NCBI GenBank assembly: GCA_035506295.1
Contig: DATJPR010000049.1
Span: 1-43,640 of the forward strand
Length of the DNA stretch: 43,640 nt
Origin: DATJPR01 sp035506295
GTDB lineage: Bacteria; Bacteroidota; Ignavibacteria; UBA10030; UBA6906
Direction of reading: 5' to 3'
Shown: one piece after another, positions 35,966 to 43,640 of the stretch
How positions within the stretch are numbered: position 1 is the first letter of the stretch
Layout: the number at the start of each line of letters is the position of its first letter
Made by a program: the position numbers and the translations under genes
The notes under the pieces: model-generated
What the model was told of the DNA's origin: nothing
Databases searched by the model: none
Seen by the model: the letters and a program-made list of their open reading frames with translations, nothing else

Positions 35966-38900
35966 TTAGTCCAACTTCACATCCAGCCCGAGGCCCATGA
36001 GTTCGCGGATCAGGACGTTGAATGATTCCGGAACGTTGGCTTCAGGCAGGTTGTCTCCTTTGACGATCGCCTCATAGACTTTTGCCCGGCCCGAGACGTC
36101 GTCGCTTTTCACCGTCAGGATTTCCTGCAGGACATGTGCTGCGCCATACGCTTCCAGCGCCCACACCTCCATTTCTCCGAATCGCTGGCCGCCGAACTGC
36201 GCCTTGCCTCCGAGAGGCTGCTGGGTAATAAGAGAATAGGGCCCGATGGAACGTGCGTGAATTTTGTCGTCCACGAGATGGGACAGCTTCAGCATGTAGA
36301 TGATGCCCACCGTCACTTCCTGGTCGAACCGTTCGCCTGTCCGTCCGTCGTACAGCACGGAGCGGGAATGCAGGTTGAGGCTGGCTTTTTCCAGTTCCTT
36401 CTGGACATCTTCCCACGTCGCCCCGTCAAAAATCGGCGACGCGTATTTCACGCCGAGGATCCGTGCCGCCCAGCCGAGCGCGGTCTCATACAGCTGACCG
36501 ATATTCATGCGGGAAGGCACGCCGAGCGGATTGAGCACGATGTCCACCGGGGTCCCGTCGGGGAGGAACGGCATGTCGGCCACCGGGACGATGCGCGAAA
36601 CCACGCCCTTGTTGCCGTGCCGGCCCGCCATCTTGTCACCGACGGAGAGCTTGCGCTTCTTGGCGACGTAGACCTTGGCGAGCTGAACGACGCCCGGGGG
36701 AAGTTCGTCGCCGAGCTGCACCTTGTTCTTCTCGTGCTTAAACTCCTCTTCCACCGCTTCGAGCTTGCCGATGTACGCCTGGTAGATCTTCGTGATGAGA
36801 CCGTTCTTCCGCTTGTCGTCCGACCACTCGTTCGACGCGTCGAGCTTTTCAAGCACGTCGCATCCTTCGAACAGTTCGGCGCGGAACTGCGTCCCTGCGC
36901 GGAAGACCATGTTCCCGTCTGTATCGCGCACGCCCACCGATTTCTCGCCATCGAGGAGAATCGTGAGTTTCCGGATCAGGCGTTCGCGGAGGTCGGCGAC
37001 GATCTTCCGGCGCTGCCGGTCGAGCGCGTCGGTCCGACGCTTGTCCTCGCGCTTGGATTCCGCGTCCTTCTTCTTGCGACTGAACAACTTCGTTGCAATC
37101 ACGACGCCCTTCATCCCGGGCGGCGCTTTGAGCGAAGCGTCCTTGACGTCGCCGGCCTTCTCGCCGAAGATCGCCTTCAGGAGTTTCTCTTCCGGCGTCG
37201 GGTCCGATTCGCCCTTCGGCGTGATCTTGCCGATCAGGATGTCGCCCTCGACGACTTCCGCGCCAACGCGGATGATCCCGTTTTCGTCGAGGTCTTTCGT
37301 GGCTTCTTCCGAGACGTTGGGGATTTCCCGTGTCAGCTCTTCCTCGCCACGCTTGGTGTCGCGCACCTGGAGCTCGAACTCCTCGATGTGAATCGAGGTG
37401 AACACGTCCTGTGAGACGATCCTCTCGCTCAGGATGATCGCATCTTCGAAGTTGTACCCGTTCCAGGGCATGAAGGCCACGAGGACGTTCCGACCCAGCG
37501 CCAACTCGCCACCGTCGGTGGCAGCGCCATCGGCGAGAACATCGCCTTTCTTCACCTTGTCGCCCGGCTTCACGACCGCCTTCTGGTTGATGCAGGTGTC
37601 CTGGTTCGTGCGGAAGAACTTCGTGAGATGATACTCCACCCGCCGCTTGTCGTCGAACGAGAGGAGCGCTTCCGTGCTGCTTTCATCGATGTCGTACACC
37701 ACCACAATGCGGTCGGCATCGACGTACTCCACGAGGCCGTTGCGCTCAGCAACGATCAGCGTCCGTGCATCGCGGGCGATCTTCTCCTCGAGCCCTGTCC
37801 CGACGAGCGGCGCTTCGGGGCGGAGCAGCGGCACCGATTGCCGTTGCATGTTCGAGCCCATGAGCGCGCGGTTGGCGTCATCATGCTCCAGGAAGGGGAT
37901 AAGGCCGGCCGCGGGACTGACGATCTGATTCGGGGCCACGTCCATGTACTGCACCTGGTCGGGCTTGACGACCGGGAATTCGCCCTTCACCCGTGCCTTG
38001 ACACGATCGGCTTCGAAATTCCCCCGCGTATCCAGTGGAGCATTGGCCTGCGCGATCGTGAAATTGTCTTCCTGTTCGGCGGTCAGGTACTCGATCTCGT
38101 CGAGCACCTTGCCGTTCTTCACCTTCCGGTACGGCGTCTCGATGAAGCCGAACTCGTTCACCCGCGCGTGGATGCAGAGCGAAGAGATCAGGCCGATGTT
38201 CGGACCTTCCGGCGTTTCAATCGGACAGAGCCGGCCGTAGTGCGTGTAGTGCACGTCGCGGACTTCGAAGCCTGCGCGCTCGCGCGTGAGGCCGCCCGGC
38301 CCGAGGGCCGACATGCGCCGCTTGTTCGTCAGCTCGGCCAGCGGGTTCGTCTGGTCCATGAACTGCGACAGCGGATTGGTCCCGAAGAACGCGTTGATCA
38401 CGCTGCTGATGGTCCTCGCGTTGACGAGGTCCTGCGGCGTGAGGTTCTCGTTGTCGCGGATGTTCATGCGCTCGCGGATGGTCCGCGCCATGCGCGCCAG
38501 GCCGATATTGAATTGCTGCGCGATCTGCTCGCCGACGGTCCGGACGCGACGGTTGCCCAGATGGTCGATGTCGTCCACCGAACGCTTCTTCTGCTGCAGG
38601 TCGATCAGGTAGTTGATGATCGCAATAATGTCGGTCTTCGTCAGCGTGGTCGTGGAGACCGGGACCTCGAGACCCAGCTTGCTGTTCAGGCGGTACCGCC
38701 CGACATCGCCGAGGTCGTACCGTTTCTCGTTGAAGAAGAGCCGGTCGATCAACGTCTTCGCGGTGTCCAGATCGGGCGCATCGCCGGATCGGAGCTGTTT
38801 GTAGATCGTGGTGAGCGCGTCTTCTTCCGAGCGGACCTGATCTTTGGAAATCGTCTTGGCGATCACGGACTCTTCGCTCCCCATTGCAACGAGGAGGCGC

Positions 38901-39727
38901 AGCTTCTTCACGTTCTTTTTCTTGAGGAGTTTGATGTGCTCCTCATCGAGGACCGTGTCCTTGTTCAGGAAAATCTCGCCGGTCTTCCGGTCGACGACGT
39001 CGCTACACACGACCCGGCCCTGATATTCGTCAAGGTCGACCTTGGCGACATCGATCTCTTCGACGAGGTTGAAGAGCTCGAGGATTTCGTCGTCGGAGGA
39101 ATACCCGAGGGCGCGGAGCAGCGTGGTCACCGGGAACTTCTTTTTCCGATCGATGTACGCGTACATCACGTTGTTGATGTCGGTCGAGAATTCAACCCAC
39201 GATCCGCGGAACGGGATGATGCGCGCGGAATAGATCGGGGTGCCGTTCGGGTGGATCGACTCCGAGAAGAAGACGCCGGGCGAGCGGTGGAGCTGGCTCA
39301 CCACGACGCGCTCGGCGCCGTTGATGATGAACGTGCCGCGGTGCGTCATCGTCGGCAGGTTGCCGAGATAGACGTCCTGTTCGATCGTGTTGACGTATTC
39401 CTTGCCGTTCTCGGCTTTTTGCGAGAGGCGCAGTTTCGCCTTGACCGGCACGGCGTACGTCAGACCGCGCTCTTCGCATTCCGGAACGGAGTATTTCGGC
39501 TTCTCGATGTAGTACTCGACGAATTCGAGGAGGAAGTTCTCGCGCGTGTCCGTGATGGGAAAATTCATCTTGAACACCGCCTGGAGTCCTTTGTTCCTTC
39601 GGCGGGAGGGCGGCGCGTCAGATTGCAGGAAGCTTTCCCACGACTCCAGCTGGATGTTGAGAAGATCTGGAGCGTCGATGATGTCGGGAATCTTCCCGAA
39701 CGAAATCCGCTTGGTTTGGTTCTTCAA
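35966..39727 (-). CDS. rpoB: RNA polymerase beta subunit
   Basis: 1253 residues from a TTG at 39727 (MKNQTKRISFGKIPDI). I chose this start because AAGGAG lies 6 nt before it and nothing comparable serves the upstream GTG (39742) or TTG (39784). The rifampicin pocket reads LSQFMDQTNPLAELTNKRR around 450-471; Asn468 takes the place of E. coli His526. GPNIGLI, KMAGRHGNKGV and the C-terminal GGKAQFGGQRFGEMEVWAL are all canonical. Preceded by a 201-nt spacer with two hairpins. Confidence 0.98.
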   Translation of the reverse strand: MKNQTKRISFGKIPDIIDAPDLLNIQLESWESFLQSDAPPSRRRNKGLQAVFKMNFPITDTRENFLLEFVEYYIEKPKYSVPECEERGLTYAVPVKAKLRLSQKAENGKEYVNTIEQDVYLGNLPTMTHRGTFIINGAERVVVSQLHRSPGVFFSESIHPNGTPIYSARIIPFRGSWVEFSTDINNVMYAYIDRKKKFPVTTLLRALGYSSDDEILELFNLVEEIDVAKVDLDEYQGRVVCSDVVDRKTGEIFLNKDTVLDEEHIKLLKKKNVKKLRLLVAMGSEESVIAKTISKDQVRSEEDALTTIYKQLRSGDAPDLDTAKTLIDRLFFNEKRYDLGDVGRYRLNSKLGLEVPVSTTTLTKTDIIAIINYLIDLQQKKRSVDDIDHLGNRRVRTVGEQIAQQFNIGLARMARTIRERMNIRDNENLTPQDLVNARTISSVINAFFGTNPLSQFMDQTNPLAELTNKRRMSALGPGGLTRERAGFEVRDVHYTHYGRLCPIETPEGPNIGLISSLCIHARVNEFGFIETPYRKVKNGKVLDEIEYLTAEQEDNFTIAQANAPLDTRGNFEADRVKARVKGEFPVVKPDQVQYMDVAPNQIVSPAAGLIPFLEHDDANRALMGSNMQRQSVPLLRPEAPLVGTGLEEKIARDARTLIVAERNGLVEYVDADRIVVVYDIDESSTEALLSFDDKRRVEYHLTKFFRTNQDTCINQKAVVKPGDKVKKGDVLADGAATDGGELALGRNVLVAFMPWNGYNFEDAIILSERIVSQDVFTSIHIEEFELQVRDTKRGEEELTREIPNVSEEATKDLDENGIIRVGAEVVEGDILIGKITPKGESDPTPEEKLLKAIFGEKAGDVKDASLKAPPGMKGVVIATKLFSRKKKDAESKREDKRRTDALDRQRRKIVADLRERLIRKLTILLDGEKSVGVRDTDGNMVFRAGTQFRAELFEGCDVLEKLDASNEWSDDKRKNGLITKIYQAYIGKLEAVEEEFKHEKNKVQLGDELPPGVVQLAKVYVAKKRKLSVGDKMAGRHGNKGVVSRIVPVADMPFLPDGTPVDIVLNPLGVPSRMNIGQLYETALGWAARILGVKYASPIFDGATWEDVQKELEKASLNLHSRSVLYDGRTGERFDQEVTVGIIYMLKLSHLVDDKIHARSIGPYSLITQQPLGGKAQFGGQRFGEMEVWALEAYGAAHVLQEILTVKSDDVSGRAKVYEAIVKGDNLPEANVPESFNVLIRELMGLGLDVKLD

Positions 39728-39778
39728 ACCCCACTCCTTCACATGACGAATGAGAATGAATTGTCGCGGCGAAACACA

Positions 39779-39828
39779 CGGCAAGCCGATAACGGCCCCG
39801 TGGTCGGGTTCGCATTATCGGCCTGCCG
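39779..39828 (-). terminator. Attenuator-like hairpin between rplL and rpoB
   Basis: Fourteen bases (39779-39792, core GCCGATAA) pair with 39815-39828 (core TTATCGGC) with a single A-C mismatch. The 22-nt loop can form a small inner CCCG/CGGG stem. On the minus strand the stem is followed by GTGTGTTT, a weak U-rich stretch. In E. coli the rplL-rpoB spacer holds an attenuator that gives more L7/L12 than polymerase; this hairpin is in the equivalent place, so the same role is inferred. Confidence 0.6.
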
Positions 39829-39895
39829 GCATAGCCAGATGATGATCATATCGAACGGATACTCGATGCTCTGGGGAATGAACTGTGACTGAGGG

Positions 39896-39911
39896 TCCCG
39901 GCGGTCCGGGA
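39896..39911 (-). other. Second hairpin in the rplL-rpoB spacer
   Basis: TCCCGG (39896-39901), loop CGGT, CCGGGA (39906-39911): a perfect 6-bp GC stem about 18 nt after the rplL stop, extendable with flanking GG/CC pairs. No U-run follows. It may be a processing or 3'-protection element for the rplKAJL part of the message. Confidence 0.5.
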
Positions 39912-39928
39912 ACCGCACACGGAGCATC

Positions 39929-40306
39929 TTACTTCAGTTCGACTTTCGCTCCGGCTTCTTCCAGTTCCTTCTTCAGTTTCTCGGCTTCATCCTTCTGCAC
40001 TCCCTCTTTCACGGGCTTCGGGGCGCCGTCGACAAGGTCCTTGGCTTCCTTCAGTCCGAGACCCGTGGCCGCGCGAACGACCTTGATGACATTGATCTTT
40101 TGCGCGCCCGCTTCCTTGAGCATCACGGTGAATTCGGTCTTCTCTTCTGCGACCGGGGCTGCGGCGGCGGGGGCCATACCGCCCGCCATCACGACGGGTG
40201 CGGCCGCGGTAACGCCGAACTTGTCTTCGAGCGCCTTCTTCAGTTCCACCGCCTCGACCAGCGTCAGCTTCTCAATTTTTTCGACAATCTCAGCAACGAC
40301 AGACAT
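39929..40306 (-). CDS. rplL: 50S ribosomal protein L7/L12
   Basis: 125 residues: N-terminal dimer domain (IVEKIEKLTLVEAVELKKAL), an Ala/Pro/Gly hinge (about 34-53), and the C-terminal factor-binding domain (KINVIKVVRAATGLGLKEAK). L12 dimers on L10 form the stalk that recruits elongation factors. It follows rplJ by 29 nt. Confidence 0.98.
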   Translation of the reverse strand: MSVVAEIVEKIEKLTLVEAVELKKALEDKFGVTAAAPVVMAGGMAPAAAAPVAEEKTEFTVMLKEAGAQKINVIKVVRAATGLGLKEAKDLVDGAPKPVKEGVQKDEAEKLKKELEEAGAKVELK

Positions 40307-40335
40307 GGGATTCTCCTCGTGGATAGGTTACACAC

Positions 40336-40857
40336 TTACGCTGCTTTCTTCTTGCCGACCTCGTCGATGACGCTGACGAGATCACGGATCACTGCCTGCA
40401 ACACGTTCGGGACGCCCGCAAGAGGAGCCTGGACGCTTCCAAGAATCGCCGCCATCATTTCCTTGCGTGTCGGCATCTTGGCCAACTCTTCCAGCCGTCC
40501 TCCCTCGTACACCTGCTTCTCGATCACGCAGAGCTTCAGGGAAAGCTTCTTGTGCTTTTCCGTGAATTTCTGGATGACCTTTGCAGGAGCGACAGGGTCT
40601 TCGAACGCGAACGCCACAGCGGTCGGACCGGCGAGCGAGTCATATACCCCCTCGTAGCCGGCATGTTGCTCGAGCGCTTTCCGGATGAACGTATTCTTCA
40701 CGACCTGGTACTGCACGCCGATCTTGCGGAATTCGCGGCGAAGCTCCGTCGCTTCTTCCACCGTCAGACCGGTGAAGTCCGTGAAGAACAGTCCCCGGGC
40801 GCGGCCGACAGTTTCCGCTACTTCCGTGACGATCTGTTCCTTCTTTGACCGTTCCAT
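40336..40857 (-). CDS. rplJ: 50S ribosomal protein L10
   Basis: 173 residues from ATG 40857 (MERSKKEQIVTEVAE), the family length. LFFTDFTGLTVEEATELRREF is the N-terminal rRNA-binding region; the C-terminal helix (NVLQAVIRDLVSVIDEV) carries the L12 dimers. A longer in-frame start at 40932 lies within the presumed leader and is less likely. Confidence 0.97.
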   Translation of the reverse strand: MERSKKEQIVTEVAETVGRARGLFFTDFTGLTVEEATELRREFRKIGVQYQVVKNTFIRKALEQHAGYEGVYDSLAGPTAVAFAFEDPVAPAKVIQKFTEKHKKLSLKLCVIEKQVYEGGRLEELAKMPTRKEMMAAILGSVQAPLAGVPNVLQAVIRDLVSVIDEVGKKKAA

Positions 40858-41005
40858 TGTTCTTTCTATGCGTCGTGTGTCCAGGGAGAAGCCCCGGTCG
40901 GGCACGTCAAGCTCCCGCCGGGCGATGAACACGGTTCATGAGTTGTAGAGTGCGTAAATTCTTCAGCCGACAGTGGACCGTCGGCAGTAATTCCTTTCGA
41001 CGACC
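40858..41005 (-). promoter_or_regulatory. rplA-rplJ spacer, possible L10 leader
   Basis: This 148-nt spacer is where many bacteria keep the L10(L12)4-binding mRNA leader. Two hairpins are visible: GCCGAC (40966-40971) with GTCGGC (40980-40985), and ATGAAC (40925-40930) with GTTCAT (40934-40939). I could not confirm the kink-turn of the known L10 leader by eye, so autoregulation is inferred from position only. Confidence 0.4.
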
Positions 41006-41707
41006 TCAGTGCGAAAGTCCGGCAACCTGCGTCTTGTCGATATGCACGCCCGGTCCCATCGTGCTCGACAGAGAAATGCTCTTGATGTACGTTCCCTTGG
41101 CAGTCGCCGGCTTCAGCCTGACGACGGTGGCAAGGAAGGCTTGTGTATTTTCAACAAGCTGCTTCGACTCAAAATTCGCCTTTCCGATCGAAGCATGGAG
41201 AATGCCCGCTTTGTCGACGCGGAATTCGATTTTCCCGGCCTTGACTTCCTTCACCGCCTTTGCCACGTCAGCGGTCACGGTCCCGCTTTTCGGGTTCGGC
41301 ATCAATCCGCGAGGACCGAGGACCTTTCCAAGCTTTCCGACTTCTCCCATGACGTCAGGCGTCGCGATGATCACGTCGATATCCGCCCACCCGCCCTGGA
41401 TTTTCTGCACGTACTCCGCGAGGCCTGCATGTTCCGCGCCCGCCGCTTTTGCTTCCTCATCGCGCGGAGGCTTCGCCAACACCAGGACGCGGACCTGTTT
41501 GCCCGTGCCGTGCGGCAGTGCGACGGTTCCGCGAACCGCCTGGTCGGCCTTCTTCGGGTCGACGCCGAGCACCACGGCGATGTCCACCGATTCCGTGAAC
41601 TTCGCGGTCGCCGCCTCTTTGACCCGCGAGACAGCTTCTTCTATAGTATAGGCCTTCTTCGCGTCGATCTTCTGCGACGCCGCCTTGAAACGCTTGGATT
41701 GCTTCAT
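41006..41707 (-). CDS. rplA: 50S ribosomal protein L1
   Basis: 233 residues from ATG 41707 (MKQSKRFKAASQKID), with AAAGGA upstream. Signature region LGPRGLMPNPKSGTVTADV near 122-140. L1 forms the mobile stalk at the E site and in many bacteria represses its own operon. The frame upstream of this ATG runs into heptad array 4 and is not coding. Confidence 0.98.
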   Translation of the reverse strand: MKQSKRFKAASQKIDAKKAYTIEEAVSRVKEAATAKFTESVDIAVVLGVDPKKADQAVRGTVALPHGTGKQVRVLVLAKPPRDEEAKAAGAEHAGLAEYVQKIQGGWADIDVIIATPDVMGEVGKLGKVLGPRGLMPNPKSGTVTADVAKAVKEVKAGKIEFRVDKAGILHASIGKANFESKQLVENTQAFLATVVRLKPATAKGTYIKSISLSSTMGPGVHIDKTQVAGLSH

Positions 41708-41757
41708 TGGTGGTCCTTTGATGTGGTTCAGGCGCGTTGCAGGAGGTTTGTCTGGGA

Positions 41758-41845
41758 GTAGAACGTAGGAAGTAAGACGTAGGAAGAAAACGGTCTGGAT
41801 CTCTGGCACTCGTCTTCTTCCTACTTCCTACATCCTACTTCCTAC
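41758..41845. repeat. Heptad array 4, inverted arms, between rplK and rplA
   Basis: Left arm: GTAGAAC (41758), GTAGGAA (41765), GTAAGAC (41772), GTAGGAA (41779). Right arm: TTCCTAC at 41818 and 41825, ATCCTAC at 41832, TTCCTAC at 41839. Every unit is exactly 7 bases and the right arm is the reverse complement of the left motif. In RNA this gives a hairpin of about four heptads per arm around some 30 nt. It interrupts the rplK-rplA pair, which are normally almost adjacent. Confidence 0.9.
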
Positions 41846-41878
41846 TCTCCGCCTCTCCCCGACGCTCCCACGTGTTTG

Positions 41879-42301
41879 TTAGCCTTCTACGGTAATTCCC
41901 ATGCTCCGCGCCGTCCCCGCAACCATGCGCATCGCCGCTTCGATGTCGTTCGCGTTGAGATCGGGCATCTTCAGCTCGGCGATCTCTTTCACCTGTTTCT
42001 TCGTGACCTTCGCGACCTTGGTCCTGTTCGGCTCAGCCGAGCCCTTCTCGACCTTCGCCGCTTTGGCCAGCAGAACCGCGGCGGGAGGCGTCTTGGTGAT
42101 GAAGGTGAACGACTTGTCGGAGAAGACGGTGATCACGACGGGGATGATCATGCCCGCCTGGGCCTGGGTCCTTGCATTGAACTGTTTGCAGAACTCCATG
42201 ATGTTGACCCCCTTCTGTCCGAGCGCGGGACCGACAGGAGGAGCCGGATTTGCCTGACCGGCGGGGATCTGCAGCTTGATAAAACCGACGATTTTCTTCA
42301 T
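41879..42301 (-). CDS. rplK: 50S ribosomal protein L11
   Basis: 140 residues: KKIVGFIKLQIPAGQANPAP, PPVGPALGQKGVNIMEFCKQ, then the rRNA-binding domain with MPDLNANDIEAAMRMVAGTARSMG-like end. L11 is at the GTPase-associated centre, the target of thiopeptide antibiotics. Only 33 nt after nusG. Confidence 0.98.
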   Translation of the reverse strand: MKKIVGFIKLQIPAGQANPAPPVGPALGQKGVNIMEFCKQFNARTQAQAGMIIPVVITVFSDKSFTFITKTPPAAVLLAKAAKVEKGSAEPNRTKVAKVTKKQVKEIAELKMPDLNANDIEAAMRMVAGTARSMGITVEG

Positions 42302-42334
42302 GCGATCTTCTCTTTTCGACTGAATCCAACGCTG

Positions 42335-42868
42335 TTATTTTTCAAGCTCAACCTGGCTGAAATCCAGCTCGACAGGGGTTTTCCTGCCGAAGATGGACAC
42401 CATAACCTTCAATTTCATCTTCTCTTCGTTCACTTCCTGCACGAAGCCGCTGAAGTTATTGAACGGCCCGTCGGTCACTTTGACAGCATCGCCGAGCTTA
42501 AAGGGGACCTCTATTACTTCAACATCCTTGCGTTCCTCAATCTTGCCGATCAACCGGCGGACTTCCGAGGGCTGGAGCGGGGCAGGTGCGTTTTTTGGCC
42601 CGACGAAGCTCAGGACAGAGGGCGTGTTGAGGATGAGATGGGTGACGACCTTGTCGAGGATCGCCTCGACCAGGATATAACCCGGGAAAAATGTCCGTGT
42701 CCGGCTCTTCTTCTTCCCATCCTTCACCTCGAACACCTTTTCCGACGGAACGATGACGGCGCCGACGCGGTCGGCGAGGCCTCCCTGCATCACCTCGTTC
42801 TCCAGATAGGCCTTCACTTTATTTTCGTGGCCGGAATACGTCCTGACCACATACCATTTCTTCTCCAC
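42335..42868 (-). CDS. nusG: Transcription elongation/antitermination factor NusG
   Basis: 177 residues from GTG 42868, with AAGGAGCG upstream. NGN domain (KKWYVVRTYSGHENKVKAYL, FFPGYILVE) and C-terminal KOW domain (GDAVKVTDGPFNNFSGFVQEV). It rides on RNA polymerase and links it to Rho or to ribosomal S10. Standard size and place between secE and rplK. Confidence 0.98.
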   Translation of the reverse strand: MEKKWYVVRTYSGHENKVKAYLENEVMQGGLADRVGAVIVPSEKVFEVKDGKKKSRTRTFFPGYILVEAILDKVVTHLILNTPSVLSFVGPKNAPAPLQPSEVRRLIGKIEERKDVEVIEVPFKLGDAVKVTDGPFNNFSGFVQEVNEEKMKLKVMVSIFGRKTPVELDFSQVELEK

Positions 42869-42880
42869 GTCGCTCCTTGG

Positions 42881-43063
42881 TTAGAGGATCTGCTGAAGGA
42901 TCCCGCTTACAATCATGTCGACGGCGTACACGAACGCACCGATGATCAGGCAGGACACGATGACAATCACGGTGGATTCGCGCAGCTCATCCTTCTTCGG
43001 CCAGGTCACTTTCTTCATCTCTTTGACAACATCGGTGAAGAAGTTGATGATTTTTTCTTTCAT
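42881..43063 (-). CDS. secE: Preprotein translocase subunit SecE
   Basis: 60 residues, the short single-helix form: an amphipathic N-terminal helix (FFTDVVKEMKKVTWPKKDEL) and one membrane helix (about 31-53). It clamps the SecY channel. It starts the secE-nusG-rplK order and follows tRNA-Trp with heptad array 5 between them. Confidence 0.96.
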   Translation of the reverse strand: MKEKIINFFTDVVKEMKKVTWPKKDELRESTVIVIVSCLIIGAFVYAVDMIVSGILQQIL

Positions 43064-43096
43064 CGGCGTAGTCTCGATTTTCCGTCCGGCGGTTCC

Positions 43097-43131
43097 GATT
43101 GTGGATGGTCGATCGACGATCCACGATTGAC
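43097..43131. repeat. Heptad array 5 with near-perfect palindrome, before secE
   Basis: Five units in exact phase, all starting with GAT: GATTGTG (43097), GATGGTC (43104), GATCGAC (43111), GATCCAC (43118), GATTGAC (43125). Positions 43101-43124 form a 24-bp palindrome with one mismatched pair. It shares the GATTGTG unit with the minus strand of array 1 and the TTGAC core with array 2. Confidence 0.85.
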
Positions 43132-43143
43132 AAGTGTTCTTTG

Positions 43144-43216
43144 CACGTCAGGAGGGACTCGAACCCCCAACCTGCGGTTTTGGAGACCGCTGCTCTACCA
43201 ATTGAGCTACTGACGT
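43144..43216 (-). tRNA. tRNA-Trp (anticodon CCA)
   Basis: 73 nt. Acceptor ACGTCAG (43216-43210) pairs with CTGACGT (43151-43145), discriminator G at 43144; anticodon stem GCGGT/ACCGC around CTCCAAA (anticodon CCA); T arm GGGGG/CCCTC around TTCGAGT. CCA tail not encoded. tRNA-Trp upstream of secE-nusG is a common arrangement. Confidence 0.97.
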
Positions 43217-43257
43217 ATCGTCTGATGCACGGTCAGGCGCTCGGCGTGCCCGAACGG

Positions 43258-43407
43258 TCACCGGGTCTCCTTGTGAACCGTATGTTTGCAGCAGTGACGG
43301 CAGTACTTCTTGTATTCGACGCGGCCGGTCTGCTTCTTCTTGTTCTTGGTGGTCGTGTAATTGCGGTTCTTGCAGTCGGTGCATTCGAGTGTTATGATGT
43401 CGCGCAT
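43258..43407 (-). CDS. rpmG: 50S ribosomal protein L33, zinc-binding form
   Basis: 49 residues from ATG 43407 (MRDIITLECTDCKNRNY). Cys9, Cys12, Cys36 and Cys39 form the zinc ribbon. L33 lies near the E site. It is sandwiched between tRNA-Thr and tRNA-Trp, so RNA processing should free it as a small message. No clear ribosome-binding site. Confidence 0.95.
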   Translation of the reverse strand: MRDIITLECTDCKNRNYTTTKNKKKQTGRVEYKKYCRHCCKHTVHKETR

Positions 43408-43442
43408 GGCCAGCGTCCGGGGTCGTGGTAATGGTGATCGTG

Positions 43443-43515
<73 letters not shown>

Positions 43516-43520
43516 GGAAC

Positions 43521-43640
43521 AATTTTAAAATTTAAGTTTTGTATTTTAAGTTTGTGTTTTCCGGCACGGGGGGGACAGACCTCCATTTCAAATCCTCTCG
43601 CGTGCTCTCCCCCAATTTTAAAACCTAAAATCTAAAACTT
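43521..43640. repeat. Heptad array 6, AT-rich inverted arms around a GC-rich core, reaching the window edge
   Basis: Left arm from 43521: AATTTTA, then AAATTTA (43528), AGTTTTG (43535), TATTTTA (43542), AGTTTGT (43549). Right arm from 43614: AATTTTA, AAACCTA (43621), AAATCTA (43628), then cut by the edge. The arms are roughly inverted (TAAGTTTT-type against AAAACTT-type). The 60-nt core holds GGGGGACAG (43570-43578) facing CTCTCCCCC (43605-43613). No gene seen in this stretch. Confidence 0.75.

Noticed and set aside
37628..39892. 754-codon plus-strand open frame
   Set aside because: Antisense shadow of rpoB; rich in Arg, Asp and His from reversed codons, with no recognisable domain.
41758..41845. 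CRISPR-like array
   Set aside because: Units are 7 bases with no spacers and the two halves are inverted; no cas genes in the window.

Overview
The window is a stretch of a bacterial chromosome with moderately high GC, in which every gene I can support lies on the minus strand. Two things point to the FCB group (Bacteroidota/Chlorobi/Ignavibacteria side). One is a large secreted protein with a type IX secretion (T9SS) C-terminal sorting tail, next to a PorV/PorQ-like barrel and a TonB-dependent receptor with an N-terminal carboxypeptidase-regulatory-like domain. The other is the character of the ribosomal proteins. Most genes carry clear AAGGAG-type ribosome-binding sites and two promoters read TTGACA-N17-TAnATT. 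That is unlike typical Bacteroidia and fits an Ignavibacteria-like lineage better. The lineage call is inference from family knowledge; no search was run.

Right to left, in the direction of transcription, 43640 to about 10940 is one nearly unbroken translation and transcription supercluster: tRNA-Thr, rpmG, tRNA-Trp, secE, nusG, rplK, rplA, rplJ, rplL, rpoB, rpoC; then rpsL, rpsG, fusA, tuf; then the S10 genes (rpsJ to rpsQ); the spc genes (rplN to secY, map, infA, rpmJ); the alpha genes (rpsM, rpsK, rpsD, rpoA, rplQ); and engB. The L11/rpoBC, str, S10, spc and alpha operons of other bacteria are thus fused end to end. A tRNA-Gln gene sits between rplR and rpsE, and adk is not in its common place between secY and map. 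The one strong internal promoter I can see precedes rpsL, just after a GC-rich hairpin behind rpoC.

Downstream are a class V aminotransferase (9756-10889), a 735-base non-coding region, and a three-gene unit for the cell envelope: TonB-dependent receptor, T9SS-exported protein, PorV-like barrel. It has its own promoter at 9421-9449, a leader of almost 400 nt, and a good intrinsic terminator at 1487-1519. The left edge holds the first 486 codons of an exported PIG-L/LmbE-type protein whose catalytic loop is altered.

The most unusual signal is not a gene. Six intergenic spots (9627-9717, 10899-10933, 22256-22339, 41758-41845, 43097-43131, 43521-43640) carry degenerate tandem repeats with an exact 7-base period. 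The consensus differs between spots, but most are also self-complementary, so they form palindromes or hairpins. They sit between housekeeping genes, even inside the ribosomal-protein cluster. They look like one family of heptad-phased hairpin elements, comparable in period only to the heptanucleotide STRR repeats of heterocystous cyanobacteria.
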